Source: Podospora pseudocomata
Lineage: Eukaryota > Ascomycota > Sordariomycetes > Sordariales > Podosporaceae
Reading direction: 5' to 3'
DNA: 64,000 nucleotides
Assembly: GCF_035222375.1 (NCBI RefSeq)
Contig: NC_085891.1
Location: 2,914,001-2,978,000, forward strand
Shown here: positions 21,502 to 31,789 of the stretch, piece after piece
Numbering within the stretch: position 1 is the first letter of the stretch
Layout: every line of letters begins with the position of its first letter
Translations under genes and position numbers: made by a program
The notes under the pieces: generated by a model
Databases searched by the model: none
What the model saw: the letters and a program-made list of their open reading frames with translations, nothing else
What the model was told of the DNA's origin: nothing

Positions 21502-21941
21502 GTGTTTTACTGGTGGAGATTTGTTATGGTACGTATGGCGTTTTGGGAAGGGGGAAATAATAACTTGGGGAAACAGCGGGTGTTTGGGGCGTTTATTTTT
21601 ATTTTGATGGGGAGGAAAAGCAGGATTGGACGGCTGTTGATTAGGTGTGATACCATACCTATAGTGCTTGTGTGTATATATATATCTTGTGGGAGTTGGA
21701 GGTAGGTACAGGCCTCTTTGAAGAAGCGTCTGGGAAAAGAACTGTAGCTTAATTATTGACACGGGGTGCTGTTTTATACCGACTACCTGCCTGCCTGCCT
21801 GCCTCCCAACACCAAACCAGAAACGCCGCTGTAAAATTTACACACAAAAGTAAACGTACAAAAAGAAAAAAAGAAAAAAAAAACCAGAGAAATAATCCGC
21901 ATGATCCTGGCCTGTTAGCAAGCTTTGCTTGCTACCAAATT

Positions 21942-21983
<42 letters not shown>

Positions 21984-21988
21984 CACTA
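21502..21988. other. Convergent intergenic region CTK3/HAT1
   Basis: The 3' flanks of CTK3 and HAT1 meet here. A (CTA)n run abuts the HAT1 stop codon and a CCTG(4) run lies at ~21788-21803. No gene is seen. Confidence 0.55.
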
Positions 21989-21991
21989 CTA
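21941..21991. repeat. (CTA/CCA)n trinucleotide repeat spanning the HAT1 stop codon
   Basis: On the HAT1 sense strand the acidic GAG run passes directly into TAG TAG, four TGG, then a long TAG run. The stop codon at 21991-21989 is itself part of the repeat and is followed by many in-phase TAG triplets. Confidence 0.88.
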
Positions 21992-23556
21992 CTCCTCCTC
22001 CTCCTCCTCATCCTCATCCTCAACCCTAGCCTTCTTCTTCACACTCTCCCCATTATCGTCAACCCCCTCCGTCGTCGCCTTCCTCTTCCCCTTCCCATTC
22101 ATCACCACCACCACCCCCTCGCCCTCCTCCCTCAGCTTCTGCTCCTGATCCTCCATCTTGACAAGCAACCTCGCATAATCAAACTCGACCCCCTTCACTA
22201 CCTCCCCCAGCTTCTCCACCCTCTCTTCTAGTTGGAGCTGTCCAAGCGCGTCCCTATTGTGCACGTACAGCCTCTTTTTGAGCATCAACTTCCAGAGCGC
22301 GTACTCCTTCCTCTCCGTCGCAGTGGCAACTTTTTTGCTCTCGTCCAGGCCGATGCCCGGACGGACAGACTCTCCCAGCCGGGACATGAGCTGCATTTCC
22401 AGGACGCGATAAAACTGCCTCTTTGTAATCTTTGCCTCTTTGCGTACCTTTTCGGCGGCGGCCTCGTCGATGATGTTTTTGGGTACGGGCCCTGTTTTGG
22501 GGATCGGGGTGGAGGTGTTGATCTGGAGGGCTTGGAAGGAGGGGAGGGAACGCAAACGGCGGAGGTCGTTGATGTCGCGCATGTCGTCAAAGGCCTCGTT
22601 TGGGTCCTCGACGGTGATTTCCTTTGTGGGGGGGTGGGAGAGGTAGGTTTGGTAGACCGTGTGGTAGAGGCGGGAGCCGAGGGAGAGGTGCTGGAAGGGG
22701 GGGAGGATGAGGAACTGGGAGATGCGGGAGCGGCAGGGGAGGGTGGTGATGTCGACTGTGGGGGTGCCGAGGGGGAAGTCTTCCTTGATTACGATGGGGT
22801 CGTTGATTGGGGAGGTGTTGTCAGAAAGGGGGGTGGTTGGTGGGGTTGGTGTGAGGTGGAGGAAGAAGAAGCGGTAGACGGTGGAGTAGCCGGCGAAGAT
22901 GTAGGTTGGTTTCTTGTTGGAGGGGTCGGTTTTCTTTTGGTAGAGGAAGAAGACGGTCCAGTGGCCGGCGTCTTTCTCGTCGACGTTGATGGCGGTGCCG
23001 CCCTCGATGAAGAGGGGGACGAGGATCTGGATGCGCTTGACGAGCTGCTTGACGGCTGGGTCGGAGAGGGAGCCTTTCCAGACTTCAAAGCGGCCGGCTT
23101 TGTTGGTGAAGCTGGTGAGGAGCTCACCGGGGGGTGTCCAGTCGTCGCGGGGCTTGGCAAGTTCGGATTTCCAATCTTTCAGGGGTTGGAAGGCAACCTC
23201 GGGGAGGAACTCGGAGAGGACTTCCTTGATGTCGAGGGGTTCGGCGTCGCCTATGGCGGGGAACTGCTTGCTGAACTTGATCTGGAGGTTGGGGCGCATA
23301 TCGGTCGCATTGTAGCGGAGGTTGATTTGGAGGTCTTGGTAGCCAAAGATTTCCTCCTCTTCGCCAAAGATGGGGTATGTGAATCTGGGGTGGAATTTGG
23401 ACTCTTTGCCATTGGAGCCTGGGGCAACGAGAGAGATCACGAAAGCCTCGTTGGCGGAGGCCGTCCCTAGGTAGGTAAGGAAAGCTGGTTAGTAAATTGG
23501 TTTGCGTGGAGTGAAGAAAGCTGGAGTAGCTTACAGGCGCCGTCGTCGTCGGCCAT
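21989..23556 (-). CDS. HAT1: Histone acetyltransferase type B catalytic subunit
   Basis: Two exons (23556-23535 and 23466-21989) give 499 residues. Exon 1 encodes only MADDDGA plus one base; exon 2 resumes TASANEAFVISLVAPG. The HAT1 N-terminal domain (~1-200) has FHPRFTYPIFGEEEEIFGY and a GNAT-type core follows, with RISQFLILPPFQHLSLGSRLY and EITVEDPNEAFDDMRD. Type-B enzymes acetylate Lys5 and Lys12 of newly made histone H4 together with an RbAp46/48 partner. The cofactor loop here is QHLSLGS, where human HAT1 has QGQGHGA, so the first glycine of the Q-x-x-G-x-G pattern is serine. The C-terminus has a nuclear-localisation-like KGKRK and KKKAR region and an acidic tail of Glu. A 412-codon antisense frame over this gene is a shadow caused by strand skew. 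Confidence 0.93.
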
Positions 23557-24275
23557 GGTGGTGATGCGGCTGGCGGTTGCTATAGGATGTATGCGGCTGG
23601 TATGCGGCTGGTAAGCAAAATAAGTTCTGCGGCTGGTGAGGTTGTGCGGCTTGAATGCGACAACAAAAGCTTCAAGTCGTCGACGTGAAAGTGGTTCGCG
23701 ACGCGCTCTAATCGTACGGCGCGTTCCACTGGGACGGTTTAATTGAAAGCTCGGACCACCTTTGACATCCTTGCTGCCACTTGAGCTCCAACTGGCAACA
23801 TTCACAACGTTCACAACTAGGTGAATAACAAGAGACTGTACGAAGTCCATGTGTTCACTGGCTACCCAATACCACAACACCCCTCATTCACACAGTCCAA
23901 CCCATCCTCTCCTCGCAGTTCCTCGCAGTTTCCTCGCATTCTGCAATAACCAGCCCTTCCCAATCGAGACTCCCACCAGGGGTTCTCACCTCAATCTGTA
24001 CAACCCTAACCCAATTCAGCCAAGCGTAACGGGCTGGTGGGGCCGTCTTGCGCATCTTGCGGCCAGATCGTCCGCCATTTGATCACCAACCTTTTTGCGC
24101 TTGCGACGACACCACCGTTATCTTTTTCTGTGCGGCCGTTGCAAATTTGGTGGTTGGGCCCGTCTTGACCCTCATGAATCGACAAAGGGGTCTTTTCCGC
24201 TCTCCTCCTGCTCCCCCCGTCAAATAATAGATATACCTATTTAATTTCAAATATCTACCTGCCTGGTGCCCCATC
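23557..24275. promoter_or_regulatory. Divergent promoter HAT1 / ZIP transporter
   Basis: 719 bp lies between head-to-head starts. Imperfect GCGGCTGGT repeats occur at 23567-23635, on the HAT1 side. No other named element is visible. Confidence 0.5.
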
Positions 24276-25465
24276 ATGAGTGGCTTAATCTTCCTCGTCG
24301 TGACCTCGGTAAGTTTGATGATGCGCCAGCCACCCCTCCCCGCGGCGATTTGTAAGACAACGGGCTAACTCACTGTTTCTCGCTTCCATAGGTGGTCATG
24401 GCCGTGGCGTATGTTCATCACAACCTTCTTCCTCAAGCCACCATCTAATTGACCCCCCTCTCTTCGCGTTTGTTACAGCTCCTTCCTCGCCGGCGCACTC
24501 CCCTTATCCATCAGCCTCACCCAATCCCAACTCCGTTTCGTCGCCTCCCTCGGCGCGGGTCTTTTAGTTGGATCATGCCTTATAGTCATTGTCCCCGAGG
24601 GCATAGAAGCTATCGCCTCCGCCTCCTCCGACCATCACCACGACGATAATGCCCCGCACCGTCACCGTCGCGATGATCTCCCTCAGACCGAAGACGACGA
24701 GCTCCCAGCCTTCCACATCGGCCTCTCCCTCATCCTCGGCTTCGCCCTCATGTTCCTCATCGACCGCCTCCCCCGCCATCTAACAGACCGCTTCACCCCT
24801 CCCCCCCAATCCCGCCACGTATCCCTCGACAACCTCTCCACTCACCAACCCGATTCCGACCTCGAAGACGAGTCCTTCCTCGGGGGTTTGACACCCTCTC
24901 CGAAACAATCACGATCACTAGCAACGACAATAGGACTGGTGATCCACGCGGCAGCAGACGGGGTTGCGATGGGGGCGTCAGCGACAACATCAAACATGAA
25001 CGTCGGCCTGATCATCTTCTTCGCCATTCTGGTCCACAAGGCCCCCGCGGCGTTTGGGCTCACGTCTACGCTGCTTAAGCAAGGGTTGAGCAAACGAGCG
25101 GCGAGGGTGCATCTCATGGTGTTCAGCCTGGCGGCGCCGGTGGGGGCGCTGGTGACGTATTTCATGGTGGGCATGCTGGGGGGGGAGCATTTGGAGGGGA
25201 GGAGGGGGGGGAAGTGGTGGACGGGGATGCTGCTCTTGTTCAGCGGGGGACGTTTTTGTATGTGGCTATGCATGCTATGCAGGAGGAGAATTCTTTTGGG
25301 GTTGGGGGGCATGATCATGCTGGGCAGGGAGGTGGAGGGGGTTATTCAGAGGTTGGGAATGGGGGGAATAGGAGGGGGGGGAGGTTGGAGTTGAGGGATA
25401 CTTTGGGGACGGTGGTGGGGATGTTGCTGCCTTTGGCGACGAGGTTTGGGCATCATCATCATTAG
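24276..25465 (+). CDS. ZIP9/Atx2-type metal transporter, apparent frameshift
   Basis: Three exons: 24276-24308, a 17-nt exon 24392-24408, and 24479 onward. They join as MSGLIFLVVTS, VVMAV and SFLAGALPLS, rebuilding the first membrane helix. Further helices include FVASLGAGLLVGSCLIVIVPEG and the ZIP signatures TIGLVIHAAADGVAMGA (helix IV, His and Asp-Gly) and ILVHKAPAAFGL (helix V, HK-x-P). A His-rich loop (DHHHDD) lies between helices. ZIP9 relatives move zinc or manganese into the cytosol, often from the Golgi. Around 25244-25249 a run of five G breaks the frame: reading as written ends at 25394 with unlike sequence, but the minus-one frame continues TFLYVAMHAMQEE, RDTLGTVVGMLLPLATRFGHHHH to the stop at 25465, which is the family C-terminus. 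It is either a real one-base loss or a sequence error. The 3' part is extremely G-rich. Confidence 0.82.
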
Positions 25466-26244
25466 GGGGAGGAGAGGTGATGTGTGGTTTTTTTTTTCTT
25501 CCAGATGGCGTTATTGGGACAAGGGCGGGCTTGGATAGCGATGTTTATTGTTTCTGTGGGATAAAAAGGGGGGTGATGGGTGTGTATGATTATCAGCGTA
25601 GCAGTGGGGTTGAACGAAAGGCGTTGTTTTTACTAGGTAAGGGTCTAAATGTACGACTACCACTACCTTGCTTGATCATATCAGGTTTCTTTTCCTGGCT
25701 TTATCATTGGTATATGGGAATGTATGCTTACTCGTTCTGGAGACCTAACGTGTGTGTAAGATTTGGACTTCACACATCGGTTCGGAAAGCAGGTCTCGAG
25801 TCAGGTTGTACAAAGTCGTCCTTTCCTTCCGTACCTTGATTACGGGCCCGAAATAAACCGGCCACATCCATGGAGGAAGGGCCTGTAGGTCCGCAGGGTC
25901 AGGGGGAAATCCATACAGGATTCTGAGATGGATGGCTGAAAATGTTGCTCTTCGAAGCTACTACACTAACAAAGTTGGTGGTGAGGTGGGTGGTGTGGAT
26001 ATGCTTGTGCGTGTGTGCGGGGCGGATGGGCGGGCCTGGGGCTGGGACTGTTGGCCTGCTCCTGGTGGTGGGACGTTTCAGATTCTGGGGGAGGGGAGAG
26101 AAGTAGTCAGGTTTTTTTTGGGCATGTCCGGATGTTTTGGGTTTTTGAGAGATGAAAGATGAGCGGCAGGTTTAGACGATCATTTTGTTATGACAGGAAG
26201 GGAGCGTTGGATGCTACGATGAATCGTTGGGGTGGGTGTCAAAA

Positions 26245-26273
26245 GATGGATGGATGGATGGATGGATGGATGG
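26245..26273. repeat. (ATGG)n microsatellite
   Basis: About seven GATG units lie in the ZIP/F-box intergenic region. Confidence 0.85.
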
Positions 26274-27396
26274 GATATTCAAGAATCCTAAGAATCTTTG
26301 GCAGACATCCGGGTTTTGACTTACACAGTTCAGTTTCAGTGACACCAGGGTTCGGATTTGGGAGCTGACTGCAGTTAATAATATATGGACTGCCTTTTTG
26401 CTGCAGGGCATGATGTAAATCCTAGAAATAATACCTGTTGTGTATAGGTAGGTTAATTTCCATGTGGGCTGTGATGCAATCTACCTAGCCAGGGACCTGT
26501 GGTTTAAGCAGACAGGACCTAGGGTCAGTCAGTTTACGGCGTGTTTGTTACCGTGGCGCTTTTCATGCAATGAGCGGCGAAGAGGCGTGGGTTTGTATAC
26601 CCAGTGATATTTCCAGCTAGGTGGTTGTTAGTTCAGGGGATGCCGCTGCTATTCCTGTTGTAGACAGATAGATGAATGTGTGAGATCGGTGTATGCATGA
26701 CGGGCATGGAGATGAGGTAGGAGGTCGGGGGTGCCCTAGTAAAATGCAAACGCCGGATTTGCTTCTTGGACGAGTTCTGTGCGAAGGTCACTCCGGCCCG
26801 AAGGGGGGGCAAAGTCAAAAGAGAAAGGGGGTGTTGCTCCATGTTATTGTTAGGTTGTGAGTTGAGATGGTGGATTCGAGAGGAGAGAAAGTCCCGTTGA
26901 GAGTCTCACGGGAGGGGGCTGGAGGGGGACCACCGCTAAGGCTGCTGCGGGTTTGGTGTGTCGCTCGCTGATGCTGATGCGATGCCGTGTTTTGATCACA
27001 GACTTAAGTAGAGATCCAAGAGTGAAAAATGTCAAATGCCCAACTGCCAGCAACGGCCATGGCAACATATACCTGTCCAGCCAGATGGGCCAAACGGTAG
27101 TATTGCTCGATAACACATCGTCGCTGGCTCCATTCGAAGGGGTCTTGATCGCAGTGGTCTGCAGGTGGCGTAACTCCCTGGCTGGAGTCGCGGAGGGGCG
27201 CTGGGCGTGCAGGTTTAGGCTTGGGTGGGGCCCAACCGCTGACACATACACAGAGGGAGAGAGAGAGAGGGCGGGCGGGTACCAAGTTACAAGTCCCAGT
27301 CTCGAACAGAACAGAGCAAAAGGAAAGGTAAAGGGACGCCCCCTTCCCGCCTCGTATTTCTTCTGCTTCACCTCCCCTTCTCAGCCCTCACTCGCA

Positions 27397-27428
27397 CCCT
27401 CACCCTCACCCTTACCCTCACCCTCACC
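27397..27428. repeat. Telomere-like CCCTCA/CCCTTA tract, G-quadruplex pattern on minus strand
   Basis: Five C3 runs are separated by TCA or TTA spacers. The minus strand therefore reads GGG with TGA/TAA loops repeated, satisfying the G3-N1-7 quadruplex pattern and resembling TGAGGG variants of the fungal TTAGGG telomere unit. Confidence 0.75.
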
Positions 27429-27453
27429 TTCACCTCACTCACCCTTTGGTTTG

Positions 27454-27488
27454 ATGTGTAGCTAGTTATGGTTGTGTGTGTCTCGTAG
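27454..27488 (+). promoter_or_regulatory. Two short upstream ORFs in the F-box gene leader
   Basis: ATG at 27454 opens a 3-codon frame (MCS) and ATG at 27468 a 6-codon frame (MVVCVS). Both precede the main start by ~640 bases. They matter only if transcription starts upstream of 27450, which cannot be seen here. Confidence 0.35.
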
Positions 27489-28121
27489 CCATTCTTTGTT
27501 CCGTCATCCATCCCTTCTTTCCAAACGCCTCAGCTCGGGCAGCCCCAGCCGGACCCGTTCGAACTTGCGCGCGCGCGCGCCTCCCGTCGCCCTTAACAAT
27601 TCCCTGTTTCGGTTTCGGCTCTGCCGTCTCCTCCTGCCAACTTTCAGATTGAATTGCCGGTTAACGCTGACCACCAACCACCACCACCACTACCAACCAC
27701 CAACTGGCGACCTTCCCCCCTGGCCTGGAACCTCCAATCCTCTTCGGCCTCGACGACTTCATTTTTCTTTCTCTTGACACTTCTCCCCCCGTTCGAACCT
27801 CCGAGCTCCTCCCGTCACCGCGGCGATTTGAGTCGGGATATCCCGAGAATCACACCTTTAGCGGTTAGCGCTTCCTGGCACCCGCGACTCGAACATACCG
27901 CTGCCGTACTCGAAACTGCCCAAGTGTTCTTACGCCGCTCACTCTTTTTTTTTTTTTTTTTTGTGTACCTGCATTTCGTGAGGGTGTGGTGGAAGAGAAA
28001 AAAAAATCATTGCTTGGTCCCTGACATCGCTGTCGTCTTTCTCTCGAGTCCCCAGCCTGACCCGCCAGGCCGTCTCAACACCACCTACCTCTTCAACTGG
28101 TAGTGTGCCTACACATACGAA

Positions 28122-30330
28122 ATGTCCTACAATCCACCAATGAGTTTCTCCGAGAGGAGAGGGGCCGTCTTTAACGAGGAGTTGTCGCTGAATACACATC
28201 ATGGCATCAAGAGCCTGGCGCAACCGCGTCCCAGAGGGCCACCAACACCGAGTATGAGCACGCCCGCGGCAGACTTCGATCAGGTTACCGGCTCTCCACC
28301 ACCTCCACCCACGCCGGCGGCATCCCCAGGACCATCCAACTCGAGGCCGGATTGGAAGAGCGCCGACGAAACCGAGGAGGCCTACCTTGCTACGATTCGC
28401 CAGTACTTTGTCAAGTGCAACAGTGCTCAGAGGGGGCGGCTGCTGTCTGATCTGCTGAACCTCTGCACCAGTCAACAGCTGAGCTTTGTACACCAGTTTG
28501 TCAGCCCGCTGCTGAAGAAGGATCCATTCACTACTCTCCCAGATGAACTGTGTCTTAGAGTTGGTCTCGCGCTCCCCGGCTTTACGCCTTTGCATGTAAC
28601 TGACCGTGTGCCGCTTAGATCCTCTCGTTCATCGACGATCCCAAGGTGCTTGTGCGCGCATCGCAAGTGTCCCGAAGATGGCGGGATTTGCTGAGTGATG
28701 ACATGACGTGGAAGAATCTATGCGTAAAGCACGATTATCAGCGTAGGATGTCGGAAGTCCAGGCTATGCGGGCAGAATTCTACGGTCATGCTCAGCGAGA
28801 CGACGGTGCGGCCGCCGGGGACTGTTCCGGCGCGCTCACGTCCAACTCGCTACCCGCGTCGTTTGGAAGCAGCACCGGCGCGCGGCCGAGGCTCACGTCG
28901 TACAAGTCACACTTTAAGCAGAGATATCTGGTTGATGTGGCTTGGAGGACGGGCGGGCGGAACATCTCCAAGAATCTCACCCAGGATGGCGGCGTGGTCA
29001 CGAGTCTGCATTTGACCTCCAAGTACATCATTGTGGCTCTTGATAATGCCAGGATCCACGTGTTTGATACCGAAGGAAACGCGCTTCGCACCCTACAGGG
29101 CCATGTGATGGGTGTCTGGGCTATGGTGCCCTGGGATGATATCCTGGTCAGTGGTGGCTGTGACAGAGAGGTTCGGGTTTGGGACCTGACGACTGGGTAA
29201 GTTTCATCATGGGTTTGGTGGTCATTCGGTTCTGGGCTGACTTTTGGATCACAGAAACTGCCTGCATACGCTTAGGGGTCACACCTCTACGGTCCGCTGT
29301 CTTAAGATGTCAGATGCCAACACGGCCATTTCCGGATCCAGAGACACGACCCTTCGGGTTTGGGATATCAGAAACGGCACACTGATCAAGCTGCTTGTCG
29401 GCCACCAGGCCAGCGTCCGGTGTTTGGAGATCAAGGGTGACATCGTGGTGTCTGGCAGTTATGATACCACCGCCAAGGTGTGGAGTATTTCCGAAGGTCG
29501 CTGCCTTCACACGCTTTCGGGGCATTACAGCCAAATCTATGCAATCGCCTTTGATGGCTACCGGGTGGCGACTGGCAGTCTTGACACTAGTGTCAGGATC
29601 TGGAATGCGCAGACAGGGTAGGTTTCCATCTGACATCTCGTCAAAGTCCAGTGCTAACTAACACAATTCCACAGTGAATGTCAAGCTGTTCTCCAGGGCC
29701 ACACCTCCCTCGTGGGTCAACTGCAAATGCGTGGCGGCACACTCGTCACGGGCGGCAGTGATGGCTCTGTGAGAGTATGGTCGCTCGAGAGATTCTGCCC
29801 TATTCACCGGCTCGCCGCCCACGACAACAGCGTGACGAGCTTGCAATTTGACGACACGAGGGTTGTCAGCGGAGGTAGCGACGGGCGAGTCAAGGTCTGG
29901 GATCTCAAGACTGGCCAGCTGGTTCGCGAGCTTATCACGCAGGGCGAGGCTGTGTGGAGGGTTGCGTTTGAGGATGAGAAGTGCGTCGCGATGGCGCTGA
30001 AGAATAGCCGGACCGTCATGGAGGTAAGCCCCCCTTTTTTTTTTTTTTTTTCCGTCCTGAGCACGCAGCGGAGTATTGACATGTGTACAGGTTTGGAACT
30101 TCTCGCCACCAGAAGAAATGCTCAACGACCGCCCTGTTATCCCACTGAAGAGAACCCTCGACGCCCCAGCACCAGACGGCAGCAGACCACTCAGCGCCTT
30201 TGCTCTGGACTACCGGGGTGCTGGAAGCAGTAGTAGCGGCAATGGAATGCTTGACGTCGATATGCCCGACGCAGGACCATCCACCGCGCCACTTCAACAG
30301 AGCGGTGGCATGTTTTTCCGGGATCCATGA
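28122..30330 (+). CDS. F-box/WD40 SCF substrate receptor (Cdc4/Pop1/FBXW7-like)
   Basis: Five exons (28122-28559, 28619-29196, 29255-29617, 29675-30023, 30091-30330) give 655 residues. A Pro-rich N-terminus is followed by a dimerisation-type helix (~105-140) and an F-box rebuilt across intron 1: PFTTLPDELCLR joined to ILSFIDDPKVLVRASQVSRRW. Residues ~270-590 hold eight WD40 blades, for example RTLQGHVMGVWAM, HTLRGHTSTVRCL, LLVGHQASVRCLE, HTLSGHYSQIYAI and VLQGHTSLVGQL, ending VWNFSPPEEM. Eight blades plus an F-box point to the Cdc4/FBXW7 class, which recognises phosphodegrons for SCF ubiquitin ligases in cell-cycle control. The Neurospora FWD-1 branch is the main alternative, so I give no symbol. 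The intron-1 donor is GTTGGT. Introns 2 and 3 both split the Gly codon after a WD-repeat end, so exon 3 encodes whole blades. Confidence 0.9.
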
Positions 30331-31789
30331 ATACGAGATGATTCTCAACGCTATGGTACATACACACATACACTTATGATGTGAAGTGAGAAAGGGGGGT
30401 TATCATTGTTGGCGTCATCCGCTGATTTGCTTATTTTCTTTTTTGGCTGGTTATTATTTTTGCGCATACCCCCATTCTTGTTGGTTTATTTATCTTTTGG
30501 GTCTCAACGGCAACATGATCGTTCTGTATCGAATTGGGGGAGGTGGTTGGTTGTATGGAAACGAAGGGTATCGACTGGATGGAGTTTTTTTGTTATGTTT
30601 GTTGTATGTTGGTTATTAGGAAACTGGAGGGAGGAAATATGTGATAGCGCATTGTTATGGCGTTGTTTTTTTGTTACACACTTATTTCTCTCTCATCTTC
30701 AGGCTTTCTTTTTTGGACGGTGCTGTCAACTCTGTATAGAAGACAGCTGAATAAATATGAGAGCAGTGGTTTTGTTATCAAACATGAATGAGAGATGACG
30801 GTGGTGGTGGTGTAAAGTGGAGGGGGTTTGAGGGGGATGAGTGTGGGGTGAGCTCAGTGAGTGGATTCCGTTGCTGATATCATTTGCATTGGGCGTCGGG
30901 GGGGTGTATCGGTGTCTTATCAGATCGGTCGGGTCGGGTCGGATGGGCCGGAGAGCGATGCGGTGCGGCGGTGTTTTGTGTCCAAGTACGGAGTAAGACT
31001 TTTATCAACCCGTGTATAGACGAGAAAGAGAGAGAGAGTAAAAGATATATTCTCGTCTTTTGTCCTTGATATCTTGAAATTGAAAAGCTGCCAGTCCTTA
31101 ACTCCGAACCTACTCCGTTCAGTGGTGGAGTTTCCAAGTCCCTGTCAAGGAAGATGAAGTCAGCGGACATAGCACGGACAAGATGTGTTTCTAGATCTGA
31201 GATTTGGTGACACCAAAACTAAAATGCTTACGGGACTTCCCCCCGTGGGCTCCGATAGGGACTTTTCTTCCACGAAGGTTGATAATACCGTAGCAATTGA
31301 CTAAGAAAGAGCGATTTTTTTTATTCCATAAAATGAAAAGGGCCGAGAATGGGCAAAAACAGCTCTGGAAAAGTCCCACTCTTGAGGTTCGGTTGTATCC
31401 GTGCTTGCGGCCCCTCTTGTGTGGTGCTGTCACTGTTGGAAATGCTGGCAGGTGGGGACTTTTTGCAGCAAAGAGAGAAACCCCCAACCATGTTTGGCTT
31501 CGCTTAAACAAGGCTAGCGCGTAGATTCTCAACAAGCATCACCGCCCACCCCAACGCCAAAAACTTGGGGGACCCATTCCTTTTTTGCAGTGCTGCTGTG
31601 CTGTTGCTGGGCCCTGCTGTTGCTGAGAAGCTGCCACACCTACCTCTCCCACCCTATCCAGCTCCCGACATCGCGGTCCCTTCTCGCTTGGATCTGACCA
31701 TCCCTCTCCGTCCTCTTTTTTTTTTTTTCCCTTCACCTTCTTTTTCCCTTTTTTTTCATTGCGCAACCAGCCCTTCACCCCATCACACA
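30331..31789. other. F-box gene 3' flank and PDA1 promoter
   Basis: No gene is seen. The last ~90 bases before the PDA1 start are a dense C/T tract (31690-31770) of the kind common upstream of strongly expressed fungal genes. A GA run occurs at ~31023-31038. Confidence 0.5.

Larger units (their letters stand above)
25466..28121. other. Long intergenic region and leader of the F-box gene
   Basis: About 2.65 kb without a supportable gene. It contains the ZIP 3' flank, an (ATGG)n repeat, a telomere-like CCCTCA tract (27397-27428), a (GC)n run near 27566-27577, a T15 run near 27947-27961 and two tiny upstream ORFs (27454-27465 and 27468-27488). The last ~700 bases are pyrimidine-rich and are probably the 5' leader of the F-box/WD40 gene. 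Confidence 0.5.

Noticed and set aside
22232-23470. 412-codon plus-strand ORF opposite HAT1
   Set aside because: It mirrors the HAT1 coding exon, encodes Gly/Val/Glu-rich sequence typical of antisense frames of C-rich genes, and HAT1 homology is decisive.
27540-27800. GTTCGAAC motifs resembling a tRNA T-loop
   Set aside because: Neither copy is flanked by complementary stems and no D-arm or acceptor pairing is visible.
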